The notes under the pieces were generated by a model, which had not been told where the DNA came from, ran no database searches, and saw nothing but the letters and a program-made list of their open reading frames with translations. A stretch of DNA of 64,000 nt from Dermatophilaceae bacterium Soc4.6 (GTDB lineage: Bacteria > Actinomycetota > Actinomycetes > Actinomycetales > Dermatophilaceae). Position numbers and translations under genes: made by a program. Below are positions 43,538 through 53,590 of this stretch, piece after piece. Every line of letters begins with the position of its first letter. Position 1 is the first letter of the stretch. Location: NCBI GenBank assembly GCA_039889245.1, contig JAZGVH010000002.1, positions 186,001-250,000 of the forward strand, in the 5' to 3' direction.

Positions 43538-46048
43538 ATGGCTCCCCACGACACGCGGACCCACGCCGGGTCCTCACCCGGCGCAGCACCCGACCCGGCG
43601 ACCGACCTCAGCTCGCTCCCCGTGGCGCAGGTGATGTCACAGCTCGACACCTCGCCCGACGGGCTGACCCAGGCAGAGTCCACCACTCGGCTGGAGACCT
43701 ACGGGCCCAACGAGATCGCTGAGCACCGCACCAACCCGCTGCTGAAGTTCCTGTCCTACTTCTGGGGCCCGATCCCCTGGATGATCGAGATCGCGGTCGT
43801 CCTGTCCGGTGCGGTGGGACACTGGGCCGACTTCGTCATCATCTTCGTGCTGCTGCTGGCCAACGCCGTGGTCGGCTACAGCGAGGAGCGCCAGGCCGGC
43901 AACGCCGTCGACGCCCTCAAGGCCCGCCTCGCGGTCAACGCCCGGGTGCAACGCGACGGCGTGTGGATCACCTCCGCCGCCCGAGCGCTGGTGCCCGGCG
44001 ACGTGATCCGGCTGCGCCTCGGTGACATCGTGCCGGCCGACGTGCGCCTGCTCGACGGCGACGAGATCGAGGTCGACCAGTCGGCCCTGACCGGCGAGTC
44101 GCTGCCCACGACCTGCCCGGCCGGCGCCGCGGTCTACTCGGGCTCGATCGTGCGACGCGGCGAGATCGGCGCGGTCGTCTACGCCACCGGCACCCGCACC
44201 TACTTCGGCCGGACCACCGAGCTCGTGCAGGACGCCCACACCGTGAGCCACTTCCAGAGGGCCGTGCTCACGATCGGCAACTACCTCATCATCCTCGCGG
44301 TCGCCCTCGTGGCGGTGATCGTGCTCGTCTCCCTCCTGCGTGGCGACCCGGTGCTCACGACCCTGCAGTTCGCGCTGGTGCTGACGGTGGCCGCCATCCC
44401 GGTCGCCATGCCGACCGTGCTGTCGGTGACGATGGCGGTCGGCGCGCGGCTCCTGGCCACCAAGGAGGCCGTCGTCACCAAGCTGGTCGCGATCGAGGAG
44501 CTCGCCGGGGTCGACGTGCTCTGCGCCGACAAGACCGGCACCCTGACCCAGAACGCCCTCACCCTCGGCGACCCCTGGACCGCCACCGACGTCACGCCCG
44601 CCGACGTCGTGCTCGCCGGGGCCCTCGCCTCGCGGGCCGACGACGACGACCCCATCGACCTCGCGGTGCTCGGCGGCCTGGCCGACCCGATTGGGCTGCA
44701 GGGCTACTCGGTCACCCACTTCCAGCCCTTCGACCCGGTCCACAAGCGCACACTGGCCACGGTCACCGCCGCCGACGGGAGCACCTTCACCGTCAGCAAG
44801 GGCGCACCCCAGGTCATCATCGCCCTCGCCGCCGGCTCCGACGACGAGACGGCTCAGATCACCTCGGCGGTGGACGACTTCGCCGCCCGGGGCTTCCGGT
44901 CACTGGGCGTGGCCCGCTCCGACGGCGAGGACGACGACCACCCCGACTGGCGGTTCCTCGGGGTGCTGCCCCTCTTCGACCCGCCCCGCGACGACGCCGC
45001 GTCGACCATCGCCACCGCGCTCCAGATGGGCGTCTCGGTCAAGATGGTGACTGGCGACGCGATCGCCATCGCCAGGGAGACTGCGGCCAAGGTGGGGCTG
45101 GGCGACACCATCCTCGACGCCGCCGTCCTGGGTGACGCCAAGGCGCACGAGGCCACGTCGGTGGCCGAGTCCATCGAGACCGCAGACGGATTCGCGCAGG
45201 TCTTCCCCGAGCACAAGTACCACATCGTCGAGGTCCTCCAAGCGCGAGGACACATCGTCGGCATGACCGGTGACGGCGTCAACGACGCACCTGCCCTGAA
45301 GAAGGCCGACTGCGGCATCGCCGTCTCCGGTGCGACCGACGCCGCCCGCGCCGCCGCGGCGATCGTGCTCCTGATCCCGGGGCTGTCGGTGATCATCGAC
45401 GCGATCGAGGAGAGCCGTCGGATCTTCCAGCGGATGAACTCCTACGCCATCTACCGGATCGCGGAAACGCTGCGGGTGCTGCTCTTCATGACCCTGGCGA
45501 TCCTCGTCTTCAACTTCTACCCCGTCACGGCGATCATGATCGTGATGCTCGCGCTCCTCAACGACGGTGCGATCCTGTCCATCGCCTACGACAACGTGCG
45601 CTACCGGATGAAGCCCGAAGCGTGGAACATGCGGCTCGTCCTCGGCGTCTCCACCGTGCTCGGCGTCGTCGGCGTCGTCTCCGCGTTCCTGCTCTTCTTC
45701 CTCGGTGACCGCGTCTTCGGCCTCGACCGGCCCCAGCTGCAGACGATGATGTACCTCAAGCTGTCCGTCGCCGGGCACATGACGATCTTCCTCACCCGCA
45801 CCCGGGGCCCGTTCTGGTCGATCCGGCCCGCGCGCATCCTGCTCACCGCCGTTGTCGGCACCCAGGTCATCGCCACGTTCATCGCTGTCTACGGGCTGTT
45901 CATGGAGCCACTCGGCTGGGGCTGGGCCGCCTTCGTCTGGGTCTACGCCATCGCCTGGGCGCTGGCCACCGACCGGGTCAAGCTGCTGGCGTACCGCGTC
46001 CTCGACCGCGGGGCGAGCTCAGGTCGTCAGGTGGCGCTCTCGCGGTGA
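43538..46048 (+). CDS. P-type (IIIA) plasma-membrane H+-ATPase
   Basis: An 836-residue P-type ATPase. Phosphorylated Asp331 lies in CADKTGTLTQ, the actuator motif LTGESLP is near 190, and the hinge GMTGDGVNDAPALKKADCGI is near 575. The cation-selective helix has TVAAIPVAMPTVLSVT. There is no N-terminal heavy-metal domain, and the compact C-terminus and GVNDAPALKKADCGIAV pattern match type IIIA proton pumps rather than Ca2+ or K+ pumps; ion specificity is inferred. Its 3' end overlaps the convergent GH65 gene by 22 bases. Confidence 0.88.
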   Translation: MAPHDTRTHAGSSPGAAPDPATDLSSLPVAQVMSQLDTSPDGLTQAESTTRLETYGPNEIAEHRTNPLLKFLSYFWGPIPWMIEIAVVLSGAVGHWADFVIIFVLLLANAVVGYSEERQAGNAVDALKARLAVNARVQRDGVWITSAARALVPGDVIRLRLGDIVPADVRLLDGDEIEVDQSALTGESLPTTCPAGAAVYSGSIVRRGEIGAVVYATGTRTYFGRTTELVQDAHTVSHFQRAVLTIGNYLIILAVALVAVIVLVSLLRGDPVLTTLQFALVLTVAAIPVAMPTVLSVTMAVGARLLATKEAVVTKLVAIEELAGVDVLCADKTGTLTQNALTLGDPWTATDVTPADVVLAGALASRADDDDPIDLAVLGGLADPIGLQGYSVTHFQPFDPVHKRTLATVTAADGSTFTVSKGAPQVIIALAAGSDDETAQITSAVDDFAARGFRSLGVARSDGEDDDHPDWRFLGVLPLFDPPRDDAASTIATALQMGVSVKMVTGDAIAIARETAAKVGLGDTILDAAVLGDAKAHEATSVAESIETADGFAQVFPEHKYHIVEVLQARGHIVGMTGDGVNDAPALKKADCGIAVSGATDAARAAAAIVLLIPGLSVIIDAIEESRRIFQRMNSYAIYRIAETLRVLLFMTLAILVFNFYPVTAIMIVMLALLNDGAILSIAYDNVRYRMKPEAWNMRLVLGVSTVLGVVGVVSAFLLFFLGDRVFGLDRPQLQTMMYLKLSVAGHMTIFLTRTRGPFWSIRPARILLTAVVGTQVIATFIAVYGLFMEPLGWGWAAFVWVYAIAWALATDRVKLLAYRVLDRGASSGRQVALSR

Positions 46049-48384
46049 GGCAGGGGGGGTCGGTGTCGCGGCTGGGTCGGCGTCGGACCCACCTGCGATG
46101 CACGGTTGGGCACGGTCACCGGGTCGCCGAGCGAGACCGACACCGGCAGCCCGTCGTGCCGCAGGGACACCGGCCCTCCCTCGAGGACGTCGTACGTCGT
46201 CGTCTGCGGGGTCACGGTCAGCCGCAGGCGGCTGCCCCGGAAGCCGACCGTGGCTCGCAGCCGGGTGAGCCCGGCCGGTAGCCGCGGCGAGAAGGCGAGG
46301 CTCCCGCCGCTCTCGCGTAGCCCGGCGAGCCCGGGTACGAGAGCGATCCAGGTGCCGGCCAGTGAGGCCAGGTGCAGCCCGTCGCGGGTGTTGTGCTCGA
46401 GGTCGTCGAGGTCGATCAGCGCGGCCTCGGTCAGGTAGTCGTAGGCGAGGTCCAGGTGACCCGTCTCGGCGGCCACGACCGCCTGGGTGCACGCCGAGAG
46501 CGAGGAGTCGCGCACGGTGAGCGCTTCGTAGTAGGCGAAGTTGCGCGCCTTCTGCTTTGCAGTGAACGCGTCGCCGCGCAGGTGCATGGCCAGCACCAGA
46601 TCGGCCTGCTTGACCACCTGCTTGCGGTAGAGGTCGAAGTACGGGAAGTGGAGCATGAGGGGGTACTGCTCCGGCGTGGTGGTGTCGAAGTCCCAGACCT
46701 CGTGGCTGGTGAACCCCTCGGACTGCGAGTGCACGCCGAGGGCGTCGTCGTACGCCACGACCATGGCCTGCGCCGCGGTTCTCCACGCCGCCACCTCGTC
46801 GGCCGGGACGCCCAGGTCGTGCGCCCGGTCGGGGTGGCGCTCGACCACGTCGGCCGCACATCGCAGGTTGTGCTGGGCCATGAGGTTGGTGAAGACGTTG
46901 TTGTCGGCGACGGCCGAGTACTCGTCCGGACCGGTCACCCCGTCGATCCGGAAGTGTCCGTGAGGGTCGTGGTGCCCGAGGGAGCACCACAGCCGGGCGG
47001 TCTCGGTGAGCAGCTCGAGCCCTATGCCACGCTCGAACGCCTCGTCGCCGGTGACGAGGACGTGGCGCACCACCGCGTCGGCGATGTCGGCGCCGAGGTG
47101 GAACGCCGCCGTGCCGGCGGGCCAGTAGCCCGAGCACTCGTCCCCGTCGATGGTGCGCCACGGGAAGACCGCCCCCTCCAGCCCCAGCTGGGTGGCACGC
47201 ACCCTGGCCTTCGTCAGCGTCGAGAAACGCCAGCGCAGGGCGTCGGCCGCCGCGCCCGGGGACGTGTAGCTGAGCGCCGGCAGCACGAAGGTCTCGGTGT
47301 CCCAGAACGCGTGACCGTCGTAGCCCGTCCCGGTCAGCCCCTTCGCCGCGACCGCCCGCCCTTCGGCGCGGGCGCTCGCCTGCAGGATGTGGAAGAGGCC
47401 GAAGCGCACCGCCTGCTGCACCCGGGCGTCGCCGTCGACCTCGACGTCCGCCCTCCCCCAGAAGTCGTCGAGGTAGGCACCGTGCTCGGCCACCAACCCC
47501 TCCCATCCCGTCTCGACGGCAACGGTCAGTGCCGCCGCCACCTGGTCGGTGATCGCCGGCTGGGTCCGCACGGCCGACCAGCCGTAGGTGACGAACTTGA
47601 CAAGCTGCAGGCGCTGTCCGGGCTCGAGAGTCGCGGTGACTGTGACCCGGCCCAGGTCGTCGAAGCTCTCGCTCGAGACCTCCACCGACGGCGGACCGTC
47701 GAGCCGGTGGTCCATCGCCGCGCCGAGCCGCAGGTCGCTGACCGCCGTACGGTGCAGCAGTGCCGCACCCGACGCGGTGCAGGAATGTCCCTCCGACAGC
47801 AGGGGCGCCTGCAGGTCGGCGGCCTCGCGTGGGTCGCCGCCCGAGGGCGGCGACGACTCGTTGGCCACCAGCTCCGACTGGAGCACCACCCGTGCGGAGG
47901 TGTCGAGCACCTCGACCTCGTAGCGGACCGCGGCCACCGACCGCTGGGCCAGCGACACCAGCCGGGTCGAGTGGACCCGCACCCGCTGGCCCCCCGGTGA
48001 CACCCACTCGACGGCGCGGGTGAGGAGCCCGGTGCGGAAGTCGAGCACCCGCTCGTGCGAGACGAGCTGCCCGTAGCGCAGGTCGAAGGGCTGGTCGTCG
48101 ACCACGAGGCGGATGAGCTTGCCGTTGGTGACGTTGATGAGCGTCTGACCGGCCTCCGGGTAGCCGAAACCGGCCTCGGCGTAGGGCAGCCGGCGGGCCT
48201 CGAAGAAGCCGTTGAGATAGGAGCCGGGCAGGCCGCACGGCTCGCCCTCGTCGAGGTTGCCGCGCCACCCGATGTGCCCGTTGGACAGGGCGAACGCCGA
48301 CTCGCCCTGCGCCAGCACCCCGAGGTCGAGGCTGGTCTCACGCAGGCACCACGGCTCGGTCGTATAGGCCGGGTGGGCGATCAT
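46027..48384 (-). CDS. GH65 disaccharide phosphorylase
   Basis: A 785-residue inverting glycoside phosphorylase of family 65 (maltose, trehalose or kojibiose phosphorylase). The N-terminal beta-sandwich starts with SNGHIGWRGNL; the (alpha/alpha)6 barrel has KGLTGTGYDGHAFWDTETFV and the acid catalyst Glu488 in GVTGPDEYSAVADNN; the phosphate-binding region follows near 600 (HLRGDAFTAKQKARNFAYYE). It produces beta-glucose 1-phosphate plus glucose. The downstream-acting beta-phosphoglucomutase gene overlaps its start, completing the route to glucose 6-phosphate. Substrate linkage cannot be fixed from sequence by eye. Confidence 0.92.
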   Translation of the reverse strand: MIAHPAYTTEPWCLRETSLDLGVLAQGESAFALSNGHIGWRGNLDEGEPCGLPGSYLNGFFEARRLPYAEAGFGYPEAGQTLINVTNGKLIRLVVDDQPFDLRYGQLVSHERVLDFRTGLLTRAVEWVSPGGQRVRVHSTRLVSLAQRSVAAVRYEVEVLDTSARVVLQSELVANESSPPSGGDPREAADLQAPLLSEGHSCTASGAALLHRTAVSDLRLGAAMDHRLDGPPSVEVSSESFDDLGRVTVTATLEPGQRLQLVKFVTYGWSAVRTQPAITDQVAAALTVAVETGWEGLVAEHGAYLDDFWGRADVEVDGDARVQQAVRFGLFHILQASARAEGRAVAAKGLTGTGYDGHAFWDTETFVLPALSYTSPGAAADALRWRFSTLTKARVRATQLGLEGAVFPWRTIDGDECSGYWPAGTAAFHLGADIADAVVRHVLVTGDEAFERGIGLELLTETARLWCSLGHHDPHGHFRIDGVTGPDEYSAVADNNVFTNLMAQHNLRCAADVVERHPDRAHDLGVPADEVAAWRTAAQAMVVAYDDALGVHSQSEGFTSHEVWDFDTTTPEQYPLMLHFPYFDLYRKQVVKQADLVLAMHLRGDAFTAKQKARNFAYYEALTVRDSSLSACTQAVVAAETGHLDLAYDYLTEAALIDLDDLEHNTRDGLHLASLAGTWIALVPGLAGLRESGGSLAFSPRLPAGLTRLRATVGFRGSRLRLTVTPQTTTYDVLEGGPVSLRHDGLPVSVSLGDPVTVPNRASQVGPTPTQPRHRPPLPHRESAT

Positions 48385-49187
48385 GCCTCGTCGACCCCGC
48401 CGAGCAGGTCGGCAAGGTCGTCGACCACGACGTCGGCACCGTGCTCACGCAGCTCGGCTGCCTGCCCGACCCGGTCGACACCGACCACGAGACCGAAGCC
48501 TCCCGCCCGACCCGCAGCCACTCCGGACAGCGCGTCCTCGAAAATCGCCGACTCCCCCGGCTCCACGTGCAACAGCTTCGCGGCCGCGAGGTAGGTGTCG
48601 GGCGCAGGCTTGCCGGCCAGGTGCTGGTCCTCTGCGGTGAGGCCGTCGACCCGCACCTCGAAGAGGTCAGTGAGGCCAGCGGCCTCGAGGACCTCGGCGC
48701 AGTTGGCGCTGGAGGAGACCACCGCCGTCAGCAGACCGGCCGACCGCACGGCCTTCAGGTAGCGCAGCGACCCCGGGTACGGCTCGACGCCGTCGTGGCG
48801 GATGCGGCGCAGCACGATGGCGTTCTTGGCGGCCGCGAGGCCGGCAACCGTCGGTGCGCCGGGCTCGTCGCCCGGGTCGCCCTCGGGCAGGGCGATCCCA
48901 CGTGAGGCAAGGAAGGCCCGCGTGCCGTCGGCCCTGCTCCTGCCGTCGACGTAGGTGTCGTAGTCCGTGACCTGGTCGAAGGCGTCGTACGGTGTGTGGG
49001 CCTCCTGCGCCCGCGCCGTCAGGAAGCGGTCGAACATCTCTTTCCAGGCGTGGGCGTGAACCGTGGCGGTGTCGGTGAGGACACCGTCGAGGTCGAAGAG
49101 GCAGGCACTGGTGCCGGCACGAAGTCCGGTCGTCGTGATCGCGGATCGGCTCACCGGGGACACGTCCTGACTCAGCAGTTCACTCAC
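48381..49187 (-). CDS. pgmB: beta-phosphoglucomutase (HAD family)
   Basis: A 268-residue HAD-superfamily protein. Motif I is CLFDLDGVLTDTA with Asp32 and Asp34 (phosphorylated nucleophile and acid/base), motif II is VVSSSANC near 152, Lys is in LAGKPAPDTYL near 198, and motif IV is FEDALSGVAAG near 220. With an adjoining GH65 phosphorylase gene (ATGA overlap), interconversion of beta-glucose 1-phosphate and glucose 6-phosphate is the natural reaction. It is about 30 residues longer than the minimal family because of a larger cap. Confidence 0.9.
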   Translation of the reverse strand: MSELLSQDVSPVSRSAITTTGLRAGTSACLFDLDGVLTDTATVHAHAWKEMFDRFLTARAQEAHTPYDAFDQVTDYDTYVDGRSRADGTRAFLASRGIALPEGDPGDEPGAPTVAGLAAAKNAIVLRRIRHDGVEPYPGSLRYLKAVRSAGLLTAVVSSSANCAEVLEAAGLTDLFEVRVDGLTAEDQHLAGKPAPDTYLAAAKLLHVEPGESAIFEDALSGVAAGRAGGFGLVVGVDRVGQAAELREHGADVVVDDLADLLGGVDEA

Positions 49188-49600
49188 CGGGCACCGTCAC
49201 ACGACGCAGGAGCCCTCCCACACTACAACCGGGATGATGATGTGCCTGGTCGCCCACCGATCCATCACATGCGACCGGAGGTCGTCGCCAGCCGTCGGCC
49301 CAAATCTCACCGAGGCGATGGGTAGCGGCCTCCAGGTCAGTAGCACCGACGCGGCAGCACGACGGCCTTGGCGCATCAGCCCCCCGCTCCAGTGGCCCCA
49401 TCCTGGCGGATCCGTTCGGAGGGAAGGGTGTCCGGCGTCGTCCGGTGACATGTCCGATATTTTGTCTTGCTTGCCGCTATGATCCGCTTATGCCTCGGTG
49501 TCAACCGGGACGCAACCGATGGGTGGGCCTCACATGAATTGGGAGGCACCGACCGCGCCCCAGTGGCTGGCCGACCTGTGGGCTCATCGGGTTCGCCAGC
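49188..49600. other. 413-base intergenic region with weak promoter
   Basis: No gene seen. A TATGAT hexamer (49478-49483) in an AT-richer patch may be a -10 box for the sensor kinase gene, with a leader of about 110 bases and no clear -35. Frames on either strand look like shadows. Confidence 0.4.
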
Positions 49601-52348
49601 ATGTCTGACACCCCCACGACGCCGGACGGCGCGCGTGCCGGTGGGGAGCGTCGAGGCGCGGCCGCCGACGCTCTCGACGACGCGGCTGGCCTGCGAGACG
49701 GCGTTGCCGGTCGGCGCGACCTGGATGCCGACCGACGGGACGCGCTGTCGAGCCTCGGTGACCAAGCGGCTGAGGTAAGCGGCAGTGCCGCTTCTGATCG
49801 CGACGCGGGCGCCCTGCGACGCGATGCTGAGGCTACGCGTCGCGACACCAGCGCCACACAGGACGACACCTCGGGTGCAGACCGGGACGACACCGCGCTC
49901 CAGAGGGATCTCGCCGCCGAGGTTCGTGACCTCGGCGCCGCCCGAGCCGACACGGAGGCCGACCAGCGCGACCGGACCGCCGACACACGAGACCAAGACG
50001 TGGAGAAGAGCGCCCGGAGCGCGCGATCGAGGTCCCCCAGCGAGACCCGGAGCTCGGCGGCCATGCTCCCGTACCTGGCCCTGGTCGCTTCGGATCGCCG
50101 ATCGGCGCAGGCAGACCGGTTTGCCGCGGCCCATCAACGCTCTGAGGCAGCAGTTGACCGGGCAATGGGGTCAGCCGACCGGGTCGCCGGGGCTGCGAGA
50201 CGAGACAGGTCCAGGATCGACCGGGGGACGGCCGGGCTCGATCGTGAGACGGCGCAAGCCGACCGGGCTGCGTCGGCCGGCGACCGCGACCTCTTTGCGC
50301 TCCGACGAGGTGTCGCCCTCGCAGACCGGGTCGCAGGAGCCCACGATCGGCTGTCGTCGAGCCTCGACCGGGACACCTCGTCGTCCGACCGGGCAGCGTC
50401 GTCGATCGACCGGTACTGGTCGGTGGCGAACGCCGCGATGGAGCTGGAGCTGGCCGACAGCGAGAGCCGAGCGTGGCGGCTGCTGCAAGCCGTGCCCGCC
50501 CCGGTAGTCGTGATCGACTCCGCAGGGGTGATCGAGCGAATCAACGCGCAAGCGGTAGCGCTGTTCGGGTACCAGCCAGATGAGCTGGTGGGAAGCCCGG
50601 TGCAGGTGATCGTCGGTGCTGACCTCCACGACGCTCTTCGCGCCAGCACGCAGGCCGTGACCAGGGGTGACACCCCCCTCGACCGGATCGCTGGGCCGAG
50701 CATCTTCGCCGTTCGCAAGGACGGCACGACCTTGCCGGTGGAGGTCGACGTCAGCTCGATCACCCTGCCGACTGGTCATGCGGTCTTGGCGAGCATCCGG
50801 GAAGTCAGCGCCTACCAGGTTGCCGACGCCCAGCTGCAGGTCAGTGACGAACGCTTTCGGATCGCCTTCGACCGGGCGCCCATCGGCATGGCGTTGATCG
50901 ACCTGCACGGTGACCGTCCAGGCCGGCTCGTCCAGGTCAACCCCGCCTACTGCGCCCTGACCGGATACTCCGAGGACGAGCTGCTGGCCACCACGTCTAC
51001 AGCCATCACCCATCCCGACGACCGTCAGAGCACCGAGACGAACATCGCGCTCCTGGCCGACGGTGTCACGACGCACTGGGACACCGACAAGCGCTACATC
51101 CGCGCGTCTGGTGAGCCGATCTGGGTCCACTTCGCGGTCACCGTCGTCCGCGATGCCCAAGGACTCCCGTCGTATCTGGTGTCACAGGTCCACGACATCA
51201 CTCTGCGCAAGTCCGCCGAAGCACAAATGGCCGAGCGGTTTCACGAGCTGGCGACCCACACCGACGTCGGCTTCATGCTCGGCCAGCTGGATCCCCCTGA
51301 AGCCTTGTACGCCAACGCCGCCTACCTGACCCTCATGGGTGTCGATCCATCCGGACCCGTTCCCCCGCTTGCCGATTCGTTGGCCGAAGCACACCCGGAC
51401 CAGGTCGGGACCTGTGCGATCCTGACCCGGACCGCCGCGGGCGAGGCGGTGACCTTGGAGTGGCAACTGGTCCGTGCGGACGGGCGGACACGCTGGCTCC
51501 TCACCCGGGTGACCCCGATCGTCGACCCGGACGGGACCGTGCGCCGGTACACCACCATCTCCGAGGACATCACCGCCCGGAAGGCCGCGGAAGCCGCCCT
51601 GGCCGTCGCGCAGGCGGAGGCCGAGCGCGCCAACGCGGCCAAGGACGAGTTCCTCTCGAGACTCAGCCACGAGCTGCGCACCCCACTCAATGCCGTCCTC
51701 GGGTACGCGCAGCTCCTCGAGATCGACCCCCTCAGCCTCAAACGGGAGGGACATGTCAAGCACATCCTCGCTGGAGGCAGACACCTGCTCGCGATGATCG
51801 ACGACGTCCTCGACATCACCGCCATCGATGGGGACCGTCTCACGGTGACCCAGCAGGAGTTCGCCGTGGCCGAGCTCATCGCCGACACCCTGCCGCTCGT
51901 CCAGCCGCGCGCCACACAGCTGAGCCTGGCGCTGCACTTCGACCCGCTCCTGGCGACGGCCTGCCGAGTCACCGCAGATCCGCGCCGCCTGCGGCAGGTG
52001 CTGCTCAACCTGCTGTCCAATGCCGTCAAGTACAACCGCCCCGGCGGCAGCGTCACCATCGAGATCAACGCCGACGACGACACCGGGACCGTCGACATCG
52101 CTGTCATCGATACCGGCCTCGGCATCCCCGAGGTGGACCTCCCCCGGCTGTTCCACGCCTTCGACCGGCTGGGACGTCAGTCGACCGACATCGAAGGCAC
52201 GGGGATCGGTCTGCCGCTGTCCAGACGCTTGGTCAACCTGATGGGCGGCCGGCTCGAGGTCGAGACAGCAGACGGCCTCGGGAGCATCTTCACGGTCACC
52301 CTTCCCGGCATCCTCACCTTCGCTGGAGGCGTCGACAGTGACCTCTGA
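49601..52348 (+). CDS. PAS sensor histidine kinase with Asp/Arg-repeat N-terminus
   Basis: A 915-residue soluble histidine kinase. Residues about 20-275 are almost wholly degenerate heptad-like repeats rich in DRD, ADR and RRD with Ala (for example AASDRDAGALRRDAEATRRD), predicted as a long charged coiled coil. Then come PAS domains (about 290-400, 415-540 and 545-660), a HisKA domain with phospho-acceptor His690 in RLSHELRTPLNAVLGYAQLL, and HATPase motifs LLNLLSNAVKYN, DTGLGIP and GTGIGLPLS. No membrane segment. The next gene is a single-domain response regulator, its probable partner. Confidence 0.9.
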   Translation: MSDTPTTPDGARAGGERRGAAADALDDAAGLRDGVAGRRDLDADRRDALSSLGDQAAEVSGSAASDRDAGALRRDAEATRRDTSATQDDTSGADRDDTALQRDLAAEVRDLGAARADTEADQRDRTADTRDQDVEKSARSARSRSPSETRSSAAMLPYLALVASDRRSAQADRFAAAHQRSEAAVDRAMGSADRVAGAARRDRSRIDRGTAGLDRETAQADRAASAGDRDLFALRRGVALADRVAGAHDRLSSSLDRDTSSSDRAASSIDRYWSVANAAMELELADSESRAWRLLQAVPAPVVVIDSAGVIERINAQAVALFGYQPDELVGSPVQVIVGADLHDALRASTQAVTRGDTPLDRIAGPSIFAVRKDGTTLPVEVDVSSITLPTGHAVLASIREVSAYQVADAQLQVSDERFRIAFDRAPIGMALIDLHGDRPGRLVQVNPAYCALTGYSEDELLATTSTAITHPDDRQSTETNIALLADGVTTHWDTDKRYIRASGEPIWVHFAVTVVRDAQGLPSYLVSQVHDITLRKSAEAQMAERFHELATHTDVGFMLGQLDPPEALYANAAYLTLMGVDPSGPVPPLADSLAEAHPDQVGTCAILTRTAAGEAVTLEWQLVRADGRTRWLLTRVTPIVDPDGTVRRYTTISEDITARKAAEAALAVAQAEAERANAAKDEFLSRLSHELRTPLNAVLGYAQLLEIDPLSLKREGHVKHILAGGRHLLAMIDDVLDITAIDGDRLTVTQQEFAVAELIADTLPLVQPRATQLSLALHFDPLLATACRVTADPRRLRQVLLNLLSNAVKYNRPGGSVTIEINADDDTGTVDIAVIDTGLGIPEVDLPRLFHAFDRLGRQSTDIEGTGIGLPLSRRLVNLMGGRLEVETADGLGSIFTVTLPGILTFAGGVDSDL

Positions 52349-52426
52349 TCGCGTCACCACTGCCCAGGATCGACCATGAGCGACGCCCAGCAGCCGCACC
52401 ACACGGGTTCGGCGGTGTCCTGACCG

Positions 52427-52846
52427 ATGGAGCCCTCCACAGCCGACGCCCACACGAACGGCACATCCGCGCGATCACTCGTGCTGTTGTACATCGAGGA
52501 CCACCTCGAGAGTGTCAGCGTCATGGCAGACATCCTCGAGCTGCGACCAGTCTGGCGACTTGTCCACGCAGGTCTCGTCAGCACCGGGATCGAGGCCGCG
52601 CGCACACAACGTCCAGACCTGATCTTGCTCGACATGCACCTTCCCGACGGCACGGGCGACCAGGTGCTCACGGCCCTCAAGCAGGACCGCGAGACGAGCG
52701 ACATCCCTGTCGTGGTGCTCAGTGCCGGCACGATCGGGGCCAAGGCGGCGCCGCTGGTGGATGCCGGTGCCGACCAGTTCTGGACCAAGCCACACGACCT
52801 CGGGTTGATGCTGGAGTACTTCGACGAGCTCGCCGCCAGACTCTGA
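52427..52846 (+). CDS. single-domain response regulator
   Basis: A 139-residue CheY-like receiver. Acidic pair Glu24/Asp25 (LLYIEDHLE), phospho-acceptor Asp69 (LILLDMHLPDGTG), Ser99 and Lys121 (FWTKP) are all present. There is no output domain, so it must act by binding a partner or relaying phosphate. It lies 78 bases after the PAS kinase on the same strand and probably receives phosphate from it. Confidence 0.9.
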   Translation: MEPSTADAHTNGTSARSLVLLYIEDHLESVSVMADILELRPVWRLVHAGLVSTGIEAARTQRPDLILLDMHLPDGTGDQVLTALKQDRETSDIPVVVLSAGTIGAKAAPLVDAGADQFWTKPHDLGLMLEYFDELAARL

Positions 52847-53590
52847 GTCGCCCCGGTGCTCTACAGCCGAATCCGGTCGTGCTCAGTTCAGCCGAGTGCC
52901 CGCGCAACGGCGGACTGTTGCTGGTCCGAGCGCGCCAGGGCGGGGTTGAGCCGGGCTGCGTGACCGTCGGCCCGTGCGGCAGAACCGGTCGCGGGCGTGG
53001 CTGAGACGCTCCTGGGACGAGGTGCGCGGCTGCCCGAGGCTGGCCGAACACCGCTGCCGGCGAATCCGTCCCGTGAGCCTGGATGCTCCTTCCCCTGGAC
53101 TGGTTTACGTAACGACGCAAACCCCGAGGAGGGAGCCGAGGTGGAGATCGTCCTGTGTGCCGCGAGGCCCGGTGCGGCAATCGACCTGGCCGCCCACGTG
53201 TGCTGCTCGCAGGGTCCCACCGCACCACACTGGTCACCCCGGCCGCAGCGACCCTCCCCGCTCTCAAGGCCGCGCGCACCCCGCCGGTCGCCGCCATGTC
53301 CCGCGACGTCGGTATGGCGCCACGCGGTCTGCGGCTGCGTGGACTGATCGGAGGCGTCGTCCTCGTTGCCGGTGTCGCCATGCTGGCCGTCGGCGTTGGT
53401 CATGGGCCTGTGGTGGTGGGCACCACCGCTACTTGCCGCCTTGGTCTGAACGATCATCCGGGTAGCAATGACCAGAACCTGTGGATGGCCTTCGGTGGGT
53501 GGCCGTGAAGGAGCGCACCTTCCCGAAGATGATCTGACGCCCCGAGAGGTCTGCTCAGGAGGTGTCCCCGTCCGAGCCGGCGGCCCCCCG
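52847..53590. other. gene-poor 0.74 kb stretch
   Basis: No clear gene apart from a doubtful small membrane-protein ORF (separate entry). A short plus-strand segment near 53.14-53.21 kb reads VEIVLCAARPGAAIDLAAHV and may be the remnant of a gene, but it is not followed by recognisable sequence in the same frame. Confidence 0.45.
53296..53508 (+). CDS. possible small membrane protein
   Basis: A 70-residue ORF, MSRDVGMAPRGLRLRGLIGG followed by a hydrophobic helix VVLVAGVAMLAVGVGHGPVVV (about residues 21-41) after a basic N-terminus, which fits a membrane-anchor rule. No ribosome binding site is obvious and no family is recognised. It ends near the convergent Ig-domain membrane protein gene. It may be a chance ORF. 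Confidence 0.3.
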   Translation: MSRDVGMAPRGLRLRGLIGGVVLVAGVAMLAVGVGHGPVVVGTTATCRLGLNDHPGSNDQNLWMAFGGWP

